A stretch of 13,487 nt of DNA from CAZOOA01 sp964581355 (lineage in GTDB: Bacteria > Bacillota > Dethiobacteria > DTU022 > UBA8154): the NCBI GenBank assembly GCA_964581355.1, contig CAZOOA010000073.1, positions 1 through 13,487 on the forward strand. The letters are read 5' to 3'. The stretch's first letter is position 1, and the number at the start of each line of letters is the position of its first letter. Below the pieces are notes generated by a model, which was given only the letters and a program-made list of their open reading frames with translations, had not been told where the DNA came from and did not search any database. Positions 12,924 to 13,487 of the stretch are shown piece by piece. Position numbers and translations under genes: made by a program.

Positions 12924-13403
12924 ATGAGCTTCAATTTCAGGTTACAAAAACTCCTGGAGCACCGGGAAGATCAGAAAAAGATGGCCCAGGAAGAACTGGC
13001 CCGCAGGGAGCAGGAGAGGATGAAAGTCCAGTCCAAGCTGGAGAAGATTGAAACGGCCCAGCAGCGCCTGCTGGACTTTCACCGGGACCAGCAGGCGCAG
13101 GGGATGGATGCCTTTACCCTGTTTTCCATCGATACGTACCAGAGCCGCCTGGAACAGGACTACCATACTGTTAGGCAGAAGCTGCACCAGAGCAAAAATA
13201 AAGTGGAAAAGCAAAGGGAAGTTGTTGTGGAGCACTGGCGCCAGTGCCGGGTCCTGGAAAAACTCAAGGAAAAGGCATGGCAGGAATACATAGAAGAAGA
13301 ACGGCTGAAAGAAGACCGAATCAATGACGAGCTGGCTCTTTACTGCCATATGCGCAACAACAACGGTCCTGACTTCAGCGAAGGGGGTGGTATAAGCGAA
13401 TAA
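12924..13403 (+). CDS. fliJ: Flagellar export protein FliJ
   Basis: This 159-residue protein starts at ATG behind GGGGGGTAA. It begins MSFNFRLQKLLEHREDQKKM, the standard FliJ opening, and is nearly all charged coiled coil, with two antiparallel helices (about residues 5-60 and 75-140) and a disordered end. FliJ is the central stalk of the export ATPase, analogous to the gamma subunit of F-ATPase, and also escorts chaperones. Position after fliI is standard. The family is usually about 145-150 residues, so the small C-terminal excess (GPDFSEGGGISE) is minor. Confidence 0.92.
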   Translation: MSFNFRLQKLLEHREDQKKMAQEELARREQERMKVQSKLEKIETAQQRLLDFHRDQQAQGMDAFTLFSIDTYQSRLEQDYHTVRQKLHQSKNKVEKQREVVVEHWRQCRVLEKLKEKAWQEYIEEERLKEDRINDELALYCHMRNNNGPDFSEGGGISE

Positions 13404-13439
13404 AACTACACACTCCAGGGAAGGAGGTGATACAAATCA

Positions 13440-13487
13440 ATGAAGATGGATATTATTGCAGCGGTAATGAATGTGGGCCAAGGAAAC
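13440..13487 (+). CDS. Start of the next operon gene, possibly fliK (cut by window end)
   Basis: AAGGAGGTGA (13421-13430) is a very strong ribosome site nine bases before ATG 13440. The frame stays open for 16 codons to the window end (MKMDIIAAVMNVGQGN). In this operon order the next gene is commonly fliK, the hook-length control protein, whose N-terminus is variable. The visible residues cannot confirm this. That a gene starts here is well supported; its identity is by position only. Confidence 0.6.
   Translation, partial: MKMDIIAAVMNVGQGN

Overview
The window is part of a flagellar gene cluster from a Gram-positive bacterium, most likely a moderately GC-rich anaerobic Clostridia-type Firmicute. 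Three things suggest this: the gene order flaG-fliD-fliS then flgB-flgC-fliE-fliF-fliG-fliH-fliI-fliJ, strong AGGAGG-type ribosome binding sites with many TTG/GTG starts, and a GEMM-I (cyclic di-GMP-I) riboswitch in front of flgB. A precise genus cannot be read from the sequence.

Layout. Positions 1-1227 hold the 3' part of a GGDEF-EAL protein with a degenerate GGDEF signature and an intact-looking EAL domain, so a probable c-di-GMP phosphodiesterase. A TTG-started gene (1298-2827) follows, for a cytoplasmic parallel beta-helix protein with ten consecutive 23-residue repeats that alternate in type. A small membrane-anchored protein (2905-3162) lies on the minus strand behind a good sigma-A-type promoter. 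The gap 3163-3471 also holds terminator-like hairpins and a sigma-28-like promoter for the late genes flaG, fliD, fliS and a FliT-like gene (3472-6439). The 450-base gap 6440-6889 carries no gene. It holds two promoter candidates, an AT-rich structured leader and the c-di-GMP riboswitch aptamer (6756-6856). The basal-body and export operon then runs from 6890 to the window end: flgB, flgC, fliE, fliF, fliG, fliH, fliI, fliJ and the first 16 codons of the next gene (probably fliK).

How the parts work together. FlaG, FliD, FliS and the FliT-like protein concern the filament, its cap and their chaperones. FlgB, FlgC and FliE build the rod, FliF the MS ring, FliG the rotor switch, and FliH/FliI/FliJ the export ATPase complex. 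The locus joins a c-di-GMP-degrading enzyme to a c-di-GMP-sensing mRNA leader on the basal-body operon, so a local low-c-di-GMP-equals-motility circuit is a reasonable inference.

The least ordinary points are the P1 stem of the riboswitch running straight into a U-tract, a clean intrinsic terminator between fliH and fliI followed by what appears to be a CTG start for fliI, competing hairpins before fliS, and the two-type 23-residue beta-helix array. No wholly new system (phage, CRISPR, defence or biosynthetic) is visible.
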